In this document: positions 13,923 to 20,850 of the stretch, one piece after another
How positions within the stretch are numbered: the first letter of the stretch is position 1
Layout: each line of letters starts with the position of its first letter
NCBI GenBank assembly: GCA_018830905.1
Contig: JAHJRM010000049.1
Coordinates: 1 to 20,875 of the forward strand
Length of the DNA: 20,875 nucleotides
Direction: 5' to 3'
Origin: Nanobdellota archaeon
GTDB taxonomy: Archaea > Nanobdellota > Nanobdellia > Pacearchaeales > GW2011-AR1
The notes under the pieces: model-generated
Told to the model about the DNA's origin: nothing
The model's input: the letters and a program-made list of their open reading frames with translations, nothing else
Databases searched by the model: none
Program-made: the position numbers and the translations under genes

Positions 13923-15983
13923 TTAGACAAAACTCTCTGAAACGATTCTTGAGGTCCCGTGTTCTTTGCTGAACCTTATCACATTTTCAACGAATCCCTC
14001 TATCTTCTGTTCGTGACTGACTATGATTAGTTGTCGCGAGTTGAGTTGTTTTAGAACATCTCTTATTTTGTCTAATTGTACATCACTGAATCCATCTGTC
14101 GGCTCGTCAAGAATGACTATGTCCTTTGTTTTTATTCTTCCAAGAAGGGAGTTTACGACTTGTGTTAGTGCCAGACGATACGAGAGCGCTATCGCAGTCC
14201 TTTCCCCCCCAGAGAGATAAGAGTAATCTATTTCGTAATCTTGAAATTCTATTATAGGTGTAAAGTTTTCGTCGAATCTTGCTTCAAAATTTTCTGGAAC
14301 TAACATTGAGAACCATTTTGAAAAAAGATTTGAAAACTCTGTTTTAAGTTTTATCATCACGTTTCTTTCCACTAGAGAAACTAATGGAATGAAATTTTTG
14401 GATAGCCAAGATTCAAGATTTATTATATTTCCAAGCTTCTCTTTTGCCTCTTCTACTTTCTGGATTCTTTCTTTCATTTCTTCTATCTGTCTGGAGAGCA
14501 ATTCTATCTCTCGTTTAAGTTCAGCAACTTTAATCTCGACCATCCTCTCAGCATTCAGCGCTTTATCCAGTTTCATTTTGTTTTCTTCAAATATATTCTC
14601 AAACTTGTTCAGTGCAAAAATGGAGTCACTAAGTCTTTTAGTGTGGCTGTCAAGGAGAATTATATCATTTTTCAGAGATTCATTTGATTTAGTCAAATCT
14701 TCTAAACGCTTCCTCTTTTCTTCAATCTCGATTGTCCTTAATTTTAGTATCTTCTGTTCTTGTATCTTCTTTTCCGTCGAAGATAGTTTTTCATTTATCT
14801 CCGAGAGAAAATCCAAAACTTTTTTTCTTTCAAATTCAAGAGTCTCAAGATCTTTTTTTGTTTCGGAAATATCTGAATCAAAGGAATTTATTATATTGCT
14901 TTTGTGTACATAATTGACATCTTGCAGGCAAGTTGGGCAGAGCTCAAGTCCACTAATCTTTGTTTTTAGATTTTCTTTATCTCTAATCTTTATATTTAAA
15001 GAACTTATTTTAGAAGCAATCTGAACATTTTCCTCTCCCAATTTTTCCCGCTCTTTTTGAATAGATTCTGCAAGAGATTCTAATTTAGGAATTTCGTTTT
15101 CGTCGAATTCTATTTTTGAAAATTCTTCTATTTGGGTGCCTAGCTGTTCGACTATTTTCCTATTGCTTGCAAGAGATTCGTTTTTGTGCAAGACAGTTAT
15201 CTTTGCCTTTTCGACTTCTTGTTTTAGGGTATTTCTTTCTTCAATTTTTTTTTCTATTGACTCTTTTTCTTCTTGAACAAGTTTCCTTTCAGATTCTTTT
15301 AGGATTAATTCTTTCTCGAGGATTGCAAAGCTTTCTACATCAGATTCTACCTCTCTCTCCTTAGATACAAGATTAGATTTGTCTTGTTCTAAATTTTCTA
15401 TTACACCCTCTAACATTCTTTTCTCTTCGCGAAGTTTAGATGCAAAGAGAGATGCATTTTCGATTATTTTTTTATATTTGTCTATTCCAAATACATGTCT
15501 TAGGGTGTTCAAGCGAACCTCCGGATCTTCCATGATAATCTGTTTCATTTCTTCTTGAGGAGTATATACTGTGAATTTGTAGAGGAGGTTTTGTTTTTTT
15601 GAAAATTCTTTAGGGTAACTTAATATCTCTAGTATCTTGTCTTTTAATTCTGTTACAGAAAGTTCTCGTTTTTGTCCATCAATAGTGATTGCGCAATAAT
15701 CTTGGGAGACTGTTTTTCCTCTTTTTAGAGTTCTTTCGACTACGATAAGATTGTTTTCTATCTCGAATTTTATCATCACCCCTCCCTCATTTTTCCCATT
15801 TCTCAAAAGAGAAGTTCCTCTCTGCCCTGGCTGTAATCCAAATAGGGCGAATTCTATTCCAAGAAGTATTGAGGTTTTTCCAGACCCTATATCTCCTGAG
15901 AGGAGTGTGGATCCTTCGGGAAAGTTGACTTCTTGATTTTCATAACTCCTTATATTATTCAAAATAATTTTTCTTATTATCAT
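13923..15983 (-). CDS. rad50: Rad50 DNA repair ATPase (short form)
   Basis: The ABC-type ATPase of the Mre11-Rad50 complex, which senses and processes double-strand breaks. Walker A is GDIGSGKT (30-37). Long coiled-coil arms (about 170-340 and 365-540) surround the zinc hook CPTC (Cys349 and Cys352), through which two molecules dimerise. The ABC signature is LSGGE (590-594) and Walker B is DIVILDEP (621-628). At 686 aa it is shorter than the 850-900 aa typical of archaea, the shortfall lying in the coiled coil. A single base separates its ATG from the mre11 stop, so the two are translationally coupled. Confidence 0.95.
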   Translation of the reverse strand: MIIRKIILNNIRSYENQEVNFPEGSTLLSGDIGSGKTSILLGIEFALFGLQPGQRGTSLLRNGKNEGGVMIKFEIENNLIVVERTLKRGKTVSQDYCAITIDGQKRELSVTELKDKILEILSYPKEFSKKQNLLYKFTVYTPQEEMKQIIMEDPEVRLNTLRHVFGIDKYKKIIENASLFASKLREEKRMLEGVIENLEQDKSNLVSKEREVESDVESFAILEKELILKESERKLVQEEKESIEKKIEERNTLKQEVEKAKITVLHKNESLASNRKIVEQLGTQIEEFSKIEFDENEIPKLESLAESIQKEREKLGEENVQIASKISSLNIKIRDKENLKTKISGLELCPTCLQDVNYVHKSNIINSFDSDISETKKDLETLEFERKKVLDFLSEINEKLSSTEKKIQEQKILKLRTIEIEEKRKRLEDLTKSNESLKNDIILLDSHTKRLSDSIFALNKFENIFEENKMKLDKALNAERMVEIKVAELKREIELLSRQIEEMKERIQKVEEAKEKLGNIINLESWLSKNFIPLVSLVERNVMIKLKTEFSNLFSKWFSMLVPENFEARFDENFTPIIEFQDYEIDYSYLSGGERTAIALSYRLALTQVVNSLLGRIKTKDIVILDEPTDGFSDVQLDKIRDVLKQLNSRQLIIVSHEQKIEGFVENVIRFSKEHGTSRIVSESFV

Positions 15984-15984
15984 T

Positions 15985-17151
15985 TTAAAATTTCAGTATT
16001 TTTCTTGCATCATCCATCACCCTATTGGTAAAGTTTTCTGTTGTCTCTCCTTCTTGTTTCTCTGCGATAAATGCATTCATTAACTGAGATATGGATTTGT
16101 TAAATTGAGAGTCGTTTTGTCCAGAATAAGATTTGATGGTCTCATCTTCAATATCATTTGACTCGTTTATTTCAATTTCAAATTCTTCTTCCTTCATTTT
16201 TAAATCGTGCGTGTTCCTTAAAACAAAGTACGCCCCTCGCTGCTGTGCAAATTCTTCAATTTCTGTGAACTTTATATCAGAATTTTTCCCTGATTCAAGA
16301 GTTCCTTTTATTCTTAGGAGGATAACCTTACCTTCAAGTTCATTTTTTTCTAGTTCAGATATTATCTTGCTTGTTGCAGAAATAGAATCATTTATTTGTA
16401 TGTTCAGAATGAGAACATCTCTTATTTTTAAAGGTATCCTCTTTATCCGGTGTTGTGGTTCTGCTTCAGTGTCTATGATACAAAATCTTCCGTATTGCAA
16501 ATCCTCTAACTCCTGAAAGTTATTTGGAAAGATTGGCCCAGGATATACAAAATTCTCATATTGAAAATCTATATGCAAGTGTCCAAGAGCATAATACTCT
16601 GCTTCAGGTGCAGTGTCGGTTTCGAACGCGTCTATTGGGAGGGTTCCTTTTGCTTTGTCAATTGTGGTGTGAAGCATAAAAATTCTAAACATTCCTGGAG
16701 ACTCGTTAAGTTTTACTCTCCTAAGATCTGCAATTTCTAACCCAGAGGTCTTCCCGGGATATCCATAAATTGCAACTCCTTTGTAGATTGTCGGGTTTAG
16801 AATTATTTTTTCATCTTTTTCTTCGATATCAGTAACGTTCTTACAGAACCCTGCTTTTTCAAGAACATCTAAGAATGTTTTTCCAGAGACGGAATAATCG
16901 TGGGATCCTGCTATAATAAAACAGGGTATGCCTGCTTCTTTTAATCTCCGAAATTCTCTGAATGCTTCCTTCAAGGTGTCTATCGGCGGAAACGCTGAGT
17001 CAAAGATATCTCCCGCCATGATTGTGAAGTCGACCTTTTGTTCAATGCAGGTTTTAATTGCTTTCCGAAAAGAATCCATATTCAGTTCTTGAAGGGGTTG
17101 TTGTTTCCATCCGCCTAAATGAACGTCCGCTATGTGTGCAAATCTCACCAT
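15985..17151 (-). CDS. mre11: Mre11 nuclease
   Basis: A 388-aa metallophosphoesterase-type nuclease, partner of Rad50. Metal-binding motifs run in order: ADVHLG (D9, H11), MAGDIFD (G47, D48), GSHD (82-85; most relatives have GNHD), LHTTID (H161), and GHLH (190-193). The acidic C-terminal region (about 320-388) fits the Rad50-binding segment. The usual archaeal partners HerA and NurA are not adjacent here. A good TATA box gives a leader of about 15 bases. The Asn-to-Ser change in the third motif is notable because the Asn normally ligates metal. Confidence 0.95.
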   Translation of the reverse strand: MVRFAHIADVHLGGWKQQPLQELNMDSFRKAIKTCIEQKVDFTIMAGDIFDSAFPPIDTLKEAFREFRRLKEAGIPCFIIAGSHDYSVSGKTFLDVLEKAGFCKNVTDIEEKDEKIILNPTIYKGVAIYGYPGKTSGLEIADLRRVKLNESPGMFRIFMLHTTIDKAKGTLPIDAFETDTAPEAEYYALGHLHIDFQYENFVYPGPIFPNNFQELEDLQYGRFCIIDTEAEPQHRIKRIPLKIRDVLILNIQINDSISATSKIISELEKNELEGKVILLRIKGTLESGKNSDIKFTEIEEFAQQRGAYFVLRNTHDLKMKEEEFEIEINESNDIEDETIKSYSGQNDSQFNKSISQLMNAFIAEKQEGETTENFTNRVMDDARKILKF

Positions 17152-17188
17152 TTTTAAATTGAGTATTTAAACTAGATAAAGCGAGAGG

Positions 17189-17196
17189 TATATAAA
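17189..17196 (-). promoter_or_regulatory. TATA-type box, mre11-rad50
   Basis: TTTATATA on the minus strand is centred about 42 bases before the mre11 ATG. This predicts transcription beginning about 15 bases before the start codon. Confidence 0.55.
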
Positions 17197-17238
17197 ATTG
17201 ATTGTGATGGCTTTGTTCAACAAACAATTTCTATTTAG

Positions 17239-17262
17239 TTTGTCTCGCTTCGGAGTCGCTCG
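17239..17262 (+). repeat. 24-base repeat, copy 1
   Basis: Begins TTTGTCTCGCT and ends AGTCGCTCG. It matches the copy at 17310-17333 at 20 of 24 positions, the differences all falling in the four central bases (TCGG against CCAA). Confidence 0.7.
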
Positions 17263-17268
17263 TCGTAT

Positions 17269-17285
17269 GGGAACCGATGGTTCCC
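17269..17285. repeat. GGGAACC hairpin, copy 1
   Basis: GGGAACC (17269-17275) and GGTTCCC (17279-17285) form a perfect 7-bp stem around GAT. It is nearly identical to the hairpin at 17539. Confidence 0.75.
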
Positions 17286-17309
17286 CTAACAAGTCACCCT
17301 TCCCTTAAA

Positions 17310-17333
17310 TTTGTCTCGCTCCAAAGTCGCTCG
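17310..17333 (+). repeat. 24-base repeat, copy 2
   Basis: Same ends as copy 1 at 17239. The constant halves with a changed centre suggest descent from a common palindrome-like unit rather than chance. Confidence 0.7.
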
Positions 17334-17389
17334 ATATTCAAAAAGTAATAACCATAAGTCTACGTTTGTCTAGTTAATATTAGCTTAAT

Positions 17390-17408
17390 TTGCGAACGTA
17401 GTGAGCAA
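17390..17408 (+). repeat. 19-base repeat, copy 1
   Basis: TTGCGAACGTAGTGAGCAA, repeated exactly at 17455. The ends TTGC/GCAA pair, giving an imperfect palindrome. Confidence 0.8.
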
Positions 17409-17454
17409 GTAACTTAAAAGGGGGTGACTTGTTGGGGGGGAAGTCCCCCTACGA

Positions 17455-17473
17455 TTGCGAACGTAGTGAGCAA
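17455..17473 (+). repeat. 19-base repeat, copy 2
   Basis: Exact copy of 17390-17408, 65 bases downstream. Similarity continues briefly (GTAACT against ATAACT). Just upstream, GGGGGAAGTCCCCC forms a further short GC-rich hairpin (about 17436-17449). Confidence 0.8.
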
Positions 17474-17538
17474 ATAACTCTTTGTTTGACAAATCAAAAA
17501 GACTCATACTTTCTAAACAAGATTGATTGTGATATAAA

Positions 17539-17555
17539 GGGAACCGAAGGTTCCC
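17539..17555. repeat. GGGAACC hairpin, copy 2
   Basis: GGGAACC (17539-17545) and GGTTCCC (17549-17555) around GAA. It lies about 40 bases downstream of the stop codon of the minus-strand gene at 17594 and could act in its 3' untranslated region. Confidence 0.75.
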
Positions 17556-17593
17556 CTTATCAACCCCTCCTTCGATATAGTGCTTAAGGCTAA

Positions 17594-18022
17594 TTATAAA
17601 AATCCACTTAAGAAGTTAGATATTTCTGTTCTGAATAAGAATACCGATACCAGTATTCCAAGTAATACTAATAATAGGAGGAAGAGTACAATTGTTACTG
17701 CCTTTCCTGATGAATGATGGGGGGCGCCATACGCAGATATTTTTTGTGTCGGACTGGGCATTATCGGATCTTGAGTCAACTGTTGGTAGCCCTGGCTTGT
17801 GACAACTTCTTGTTGAATTGGGGCTTGTGCAGGAGCTTGTGGAGTGGGATTCGTCGGTTGTTGAACTATTGGAAAAGCTTGGGGTGCTTGTAAAATTCTT
17901 GCAGCATCTTCAATCTCCTCTTTAGTATAACCTGAGTTAAAAAAACTCATCATTGCACTATCAAGAGTTTCGCCTTTTGCTAGTGCATATCTTAGACCTT
18001 CAACAATATCTTCTTTTGCCAT
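17594..18022 (-). CDS. Tail-anchored protein with UBA-like N-terminus, unknown
   Basis: A 142-aa protein in three parts. A helical N-terminal domain (about 1-46; DIVEGLRYALAKGE, then FFNSGYTKEEIEDAARIL) resembles small three-helix UBA-type folds. A Pro/Gln/Ala-rich disordered linker spans about 47-103. A single hydrophobic helix (about 108-130) lies near the C-terminus, followed by a short polar end. There is no signal peptide, so the N-terminal part should face the cytoplasm with the C-terminal helix as anchor. The function is not recognised; a docking or adaptor role at the membrane is inference. A TATA-like TTTTTAAAC (about 18070-18079) precedes a leader containing GAGGT. Confidence 0.75.
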   Translation of the reverse strand: MAKEDIVEGLRYALAKGETLDSAMMSFFNSGYTKEEIEDAARILQAPQAFPIVQQPTNPTPQAPAQAPIQQEVVTSQGYQQLTQDPIMPSPTQKISAYGAPHHSSGKAVTIVLFLLLLVLLGILVSVFLFRTEISNFLSGFL

Positions 18023-18091
18023 AAAAATAATTAATGATTACTAACCTCTTTGTATTAAGATGGAGAACTAGTTTAAAAATCATTTCCCACA

Positions 18092-19504
18092 TTAATCAAA
18101 TTTCAGAACTTTGCCATTCGAAGAGAGGTGTGAATTTTCTCCGAATTTATATCCAAATTCTGTAGCTAGTTCAATCAAAGGCGTTTCTTGCAAGAGGGAT
18201 CCGTGAGATGGAATCACATGTTTAGGCCTTACCATTCTTAACAAGTCTCTCATGTCTTCACGACTTCCATGCCCATGGACGTGAACGTCTGTTTGAATCC
18301 TGACACCAATTCTTTTCAGTTTACCGTCCATTTTGGCCCTCGCTGCAATATTTATTGGAACAGGAATTATCGAGGATGAGAAAATCAAATTATCTCCTTC
18401 TTTAAATTCAAATGGAGTTTCTCCCCTAGCTATTCTGTCTAACATAGAATTTTCTTCTGCCTGATGTCCTGTACAAACGACTAGATACTTGTTCCGATTC
18501 TTGCTTATTTTTGCAAGAGTTGAATTTATCTGTTTTCTGTATTTGACTAGCTTGACGTTATTTTTGAAAGGGCATTTGTTTATCGCTATTGCGACCTCGA
18601 CATATTTATTTAGACTTCGCCCAAGGAAAATTATTTCTCTTCCAGTCTTCTTTGCAAATTCAACTATGCTATTTAATCTTTCAATGTGTGAGGAAAATGT
18701 TGTTATGAAGATTGCTCCCCTTGAATTTTGAACTTTTGAGATTGCATCTTCTAAAAGATGTCTTGCCACCGTTTCGCTTCCAGGTTTTTTCTCGGTGTTA
18801 GAGTAAAGTGAATCCAAAACCAAAACCTTAACATTTTTTTTCCCAATTTCTTTCATCTTCTTGTAGTTTGGAGGTTCGCCCATTGTTGGATGATTATCAA
18901 ACTTCAAGTCAAGTGCATAAAAGAAAATTCCTTTTGGAGTGTGAAGAGCTAAAAAAGTACAGTCTAATATAGAGTGCGTCGTGTGGATAAAGTCTACAGT
19001 GTAAGAACTAGTTTTTCCCTTTATTGTTTGTGAGGAGTCTGGTTTAATAGTTTTTAGAGGGTTGTTAAATTTTATTTTTTCATTCTTTAGAATTGTTTCT
19101 AGAAATTTCATAGTAAATGGTGAAGCGTATATTGGAACATTAGGGTATCTGTGTATCAAGTAAGGAACAGCTCCAACGTGGTCGAGGTGTGCGTGACCTA
19201 TGAAAATTGCCCTGACCTTGTCCCTCCATCCTAGCTTGTCTAAGACTCTATCGTCGGGTACTGCTCCAAATTCCCTAAGCCTTTCCTCTGTAGGTAGAGG
19301 GGTTCGTCCTCTTGGACCAAAATCATTTTTAGCTTTAGGATTATTTCTATTTCTTGAAGCTTGTTCTAAAAAGTCTTCTTCCTGGAGTTCAACTATCCCA
19401 GGAATGCACAAACCCATGTCAAAAATAAAAACATCCTCGCCAACTTTCACAGCAGTCATGTTTTTTCCAACTTCCTCGTAACCGCCTACAGTGCATACTT
19501 CCAT
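18092..19504 (-). CDS. RNase J-type beta-CASP ribonuclease
   Basis: A 470-aa metallo-beta-lactamase/beta-CASP nuclease. HAHLDH (104-109) is the metal motif. TTHSILDC, LDSLYSN, CTGHQAEENSMLDRIA and a C-terminal HVHGHGSREDM followed by IPSHG supply the remaining metal and beta-CASP motifs. Archaeal RNase J is a 5'-3' exonuclease acting in RNA decay. There is no KH domain, which distinguishes it from aCPSF1 in this same window. A loop of about 50 residues (about 40-90, with FGPRGRTPLPTEE) lies before the metal motif, as in other archaeal members. No strong promoter was identified in the 150-bp divergent gap upstream. Confidence 0.94.
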   Translation of the reverse strand: MEVCTVGGYEEVGKNMTAVKVGEDVFIFDMGLCIPGIVELQEEDFLEQASRNRNNPKAKNDFGPRGRTPLPTEERLREFGAVPDDRVLDKLGWRDKVRAIFIGHAHLDHVGAVPYLIHRYPNVPIYASPFTMKFLETILKNEKIKFNNPLKTIKPDSSQTIKGKTSSYTVDFIHTTHSILDCTFLALHTPKGIFFYALDLKFDNHPTMGEPPNYKKMKEIGKKNVKVLVLDSLYSNTEKKPGSETVARHLLEDAISKVQNSRGAIFITTFSSHIERLNSIVEFAKKTGREIIFLGRSLNKYVEVAIAINKCPFKNNVKLVKYRKQINSTLAKISKNRNKYLVVCTGHQAEENSMLDRIARGETPFEFKEGDNLIFSSSIIPVPINIAARAKMDGKLKRIGVRIQTDVHVHGHGSREDMRDLLRMVRPKHVIPSHGSLLQETPLIELATEFGYKFGENSHLSSNGKVLKFD

Positions 19505-19625
19505 TGATTATCTATCTAAGGACTTTTGCCTTTAACTCCAATTTAATTTGCCTCATTATGTTAATCTCTATAACCTCTTCTTTTATATTATTTAGAACAG
19601 GTGGTTTAAAAGGTTTGGGGGAAAA

Positions 19626-19635
19626 TTTATAAATT
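19626..19635 (+). promoter_or_regulatory. TATA-type box, frameshifted small gene
   Basis: TTTATAAATT is centred about 25 bases before the ATG at 19655. An intact promoter suggests that the gene behind it is not long dead. Confidence 0.5.
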
Positions 19636-19654
19636 AAAATAAGAAGGAAGTTTA

Positions 19655-19973
19655 ATGATAACATTAGATAGCCACGTTAATCCATATACCTTTTTTGCTA
19701 ATAGCTTTAGACAATTTGGATGTATTGCTGAGGCATATACTTTAAAAAAAAAGAAACAACGGCCAAGGACAAGTTTACTGGGTCAAAAAAATTGAAGGAG
19801 TTCCAATATTCCATGCTTATTATGTAAAAGATCCTGAGGAACAATCTGCACCTGCGAACAATCAATCTGATAATGGTTTTGAAGGCTTCCCTAGATTAAC
19901 TGTTGCAGAGATGCTTCAATATGGAATAATCTTAGAAGAAGGAAAAATGCCCCGTGACTTGGAATCTGATTAA
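19655..19973 (+). pseudogene. Frameshifted small protein (about 105 aa), unknown
   Basis: The ATG frame reads MITLDSHVNPYTFFANSFRQ and on to AEAYTL, then hits a run of nine A (19744-19752). Staying in frame leads to an early stop at an internal TGA. Shifting +1 at the run gives NNGQGQVYWVKKIEGVPIFH and continues to TAA at 19971-19973 with plausible protein throughout. The two halves therefore look like one gene with one extra A. The product is soluble and no family is recognised; GQVYWVKKIEGVPIFHAYYV suggests a small beta-rich domain. Causes could be sequencing error, a real mutation, slippage-based switching or programmed frameshifting. The C-terminal ILEEGKMP resembles the 13571 ORF. Confidence 0.6.
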
Positions 19974-20010
19974 TATCAAAATATAAAAACCTAGGTCTCT
20001 TTGTTTTTTT

Positions 20011-20286
20011 ATGAAGTCGTTGAAGCCAACAATGCGAGAGAATAAGAGGTATCTTCTTGTTCGTGGAGAAGTGAAAGACGTGCAGAAAGCTATTCTTGAA
20101 GGTATCGGAACGATTGGAATGTCCAAAACAGGATTCGGCTGGGTGAAGAAGAATAAGGATAATGCTGTTGTTTATGTTAACAGAGAAATGGTTGATTCTG
20201 TTCGGGCGTGTTTTGCGATTTGGCCCGAGGAGATCTCTGTTGAGAGGGTTAGCGGAACGTTGAAGGGATTAAGGGGAAAGGATTAA
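20011..20286 (+). CDS. RNase P protein subunit Pop5
   Basis: A 91-aa archaeal homologue of Pop5 (Rnp2), a protein of the RNase P ribonucleoprotein that trims tRNA 5' ends. LKPTMRENKRYLLVRGE at the N-terminus and VERVSGTLKGLRG at the C-terminus match the family's conserved ends, with IGTIGMSKTGFGWVKK between them. It is somewhat shorter than Pyrococcus Pop5. A TATA-like AATATAAAAACC about 25 bases upstream of ATG suggests a leaderless mRNA. In many archaea this gene lies beside the proteasome alpha gene and exosome genes. Here a toxin-antitoxin pair sits in between. Confidence 0.85.
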   Translation: MKSLKPTMRENKRYLLVRGEVKDVQKAILEGIGTIGMSKTGFGWVKKNKDNAVVYVNREMVDSVRACFAIWPEEISVERVSGTLKGLRGKD

Positions 20287-20311
20287 ATATTTTCAAATTC
20301 TGTGACTTTGT

Positions 20312-20488
20312 ATGGAAGCAAAACAAATCGAGAGAGAAGTTATAATAGACCTGCGAGAACAGGTAGAGGATTTACTCCTAAAACTTGAATCTATTGAACT
20401 TGCGAGTGATCCCGAATTCATGGCTTCACTGAAAAAATCTAAAGAAGAAATAAGTAAGAGTGATGTTGCAAGTTTTGATGAATTATAG
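20312..20488 (+). CDS. RelB-like antitoxin (58 aa)
   Basis: A small acidic helical protein (MEAKQIEREVIIDLREQVED). Its C-terminal part, with SDPEFMASLKKSKEEISKS and ending ASFDEL, resembles the toxin-wrapping region of RelB/Phd-type antitoxins. Its stop overlaps the toxin start by 11 bases, the usual arrangement for such pairs. TATA-like ATTAAATATT lies about 25 bases before ATG. The assignment rests on size, context and C-terminal pattern rather than on a diagnostic motif. Confidence 0.7.
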   Translation: MEAKQIEREVIIDLREQVEDLLLKLESIELASDPEFMASLKKSKEEISKSDVASFDEL

Positions 20489-20721
20489 AATTCTTTCTTC
20501 TAAACAATTTGAAAAGGATTTTAGGAAATTAGATAAAAATCTTCAAAGCAGAATCAAGAAAAAAATTTATAGAGGTTTCTAAAAATCCAGAAAGATATAA
20601 ACATCTGCGCTATCCCTTAGAAGAGTATTGCAGAATAAGAATTGGGAAGTTGAGGATTGTTTTTTCTTATAACTCTGAAACTAAAATTGTATACTTAGAA
20701 AAAAATCATTTTTGGTCATAG
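20478..20721 (+). pseudogene. RelE-type toxin, frameshifted
   Basis: The ATG frame reads MNYRILSSKQFEKDFRKLDK and stops at TAA 20580-20582. A +1 shift in the A7 run (20559-20565) restores KKFIEVSKNPERYKHLRYPL, then YCRIRIGKLRIVFSYN and IVYLEKNHFWS to TAG at 20719-20721, an 80-residue RelE/ParE-superfamily fold. RelE toxins cut mRNA in the ribosome. The conserved YRIRIG-like strand, here YCRIRIGKLRIVF, and a C-terminal aromatic are visible. One extra A is the simplest explanation. As read, the toxin would be truncated after about 34 residues and inactive, leaving the antitoxin alone. Confidence 0.75.
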
Positions 20722-20774
20722 ATATTAACTTAAAATCATCACCAAAAACCTTTTAAATGTCTTAATTCTTTAGA

Positions 20775-20805
20775 TTTCGGTTGATAAGAAAGATAGTTAC
20801 CGAGA
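20775..20805 (+). promoter_or_regulatory. Hairpin upstream of the last gene
   Basis: TTTCGGT (20775-20781) pairs with ACCGAGA (20799-20805), 7 bp with one G-U, around a 17-base A-rich loop. TTTTAAATGT (20751-20760) lies about 20-25 bases upstream and could start a transcript at the hairpin. A second TATA box follows at 20825. It may be a leader hairpin of a longer mRNA or a small RNA. Weak. Confidence 0.25.
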
Positions 20806-20824
20806 ATTAAAGTAGATTGAATTA

Positions 20825-20832
20825 TTATAAAA
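20825..20832 (+). promoter_or_regulatory. TATA-type box, last gene
   Basis: TTATAAAA is centred about 23 bases before the ATG at 20851, consistent with a leaderless start. Confidence 0.45.
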
Positions 20833-20850
20833 TTCTCTAAAAAATACAAA

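Larger units (their letters stand above)
17288..17433. repeat. Long-range inverted repeat
   Basis: AACAAGTCACCC (17288-17299) is the exact reverse complement of GGGTGACTTGTT (17422-17433). The similarity extends imperfectly on both sides (C-rich against G-rich) to about 21 bases. The 122 bases between the arms include 24-base repeat copy 2 and 19-base repeat copy 1. Confidence 0.7.
17152..17593. other. Gene-free, repeat-rich intergenic region (442 bp)
   Basis: There is no convincing ORF or RNA gene on either strand. It contains two related 24-base repeats (17239, 17310), two GGGAACC/GGTTCCC hairpins (17269, 17539), two identical 19-base repeats (17390, 17455), and a long-range inverted repeat (17288-17299 with 17422-17433). 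Base composition is locally GC-richer than the neighbouring genes. The left end holds the mre11 promoter. The mixture suggests accumulated small mobile or REP-like palindromes rather than one element. No transposase or CRISPR spacing is seen. Confidence 0.7.

Noticed and set aside
14389..14913. 174-codon plus-strand ORF opposite rad50
   Set aside because: It is rich in Ser, Phe and Ile, as expected for antisense of a Glu/Lys-rich coiled coil, with no promoter or motif. The rad50 frame is unmistakable.
17195..17230. C/D box RNA suggested by GTGATGG near 17205
   Set aside because: No matching D box (CTGA) follows at a suitable distance, and no terminal stem forms.
17239..17473. CRISPR array
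   Set aside because: Repeats occur only twice each, belong to several unrelated types and have irregular spacing. No cas genes are nearby.
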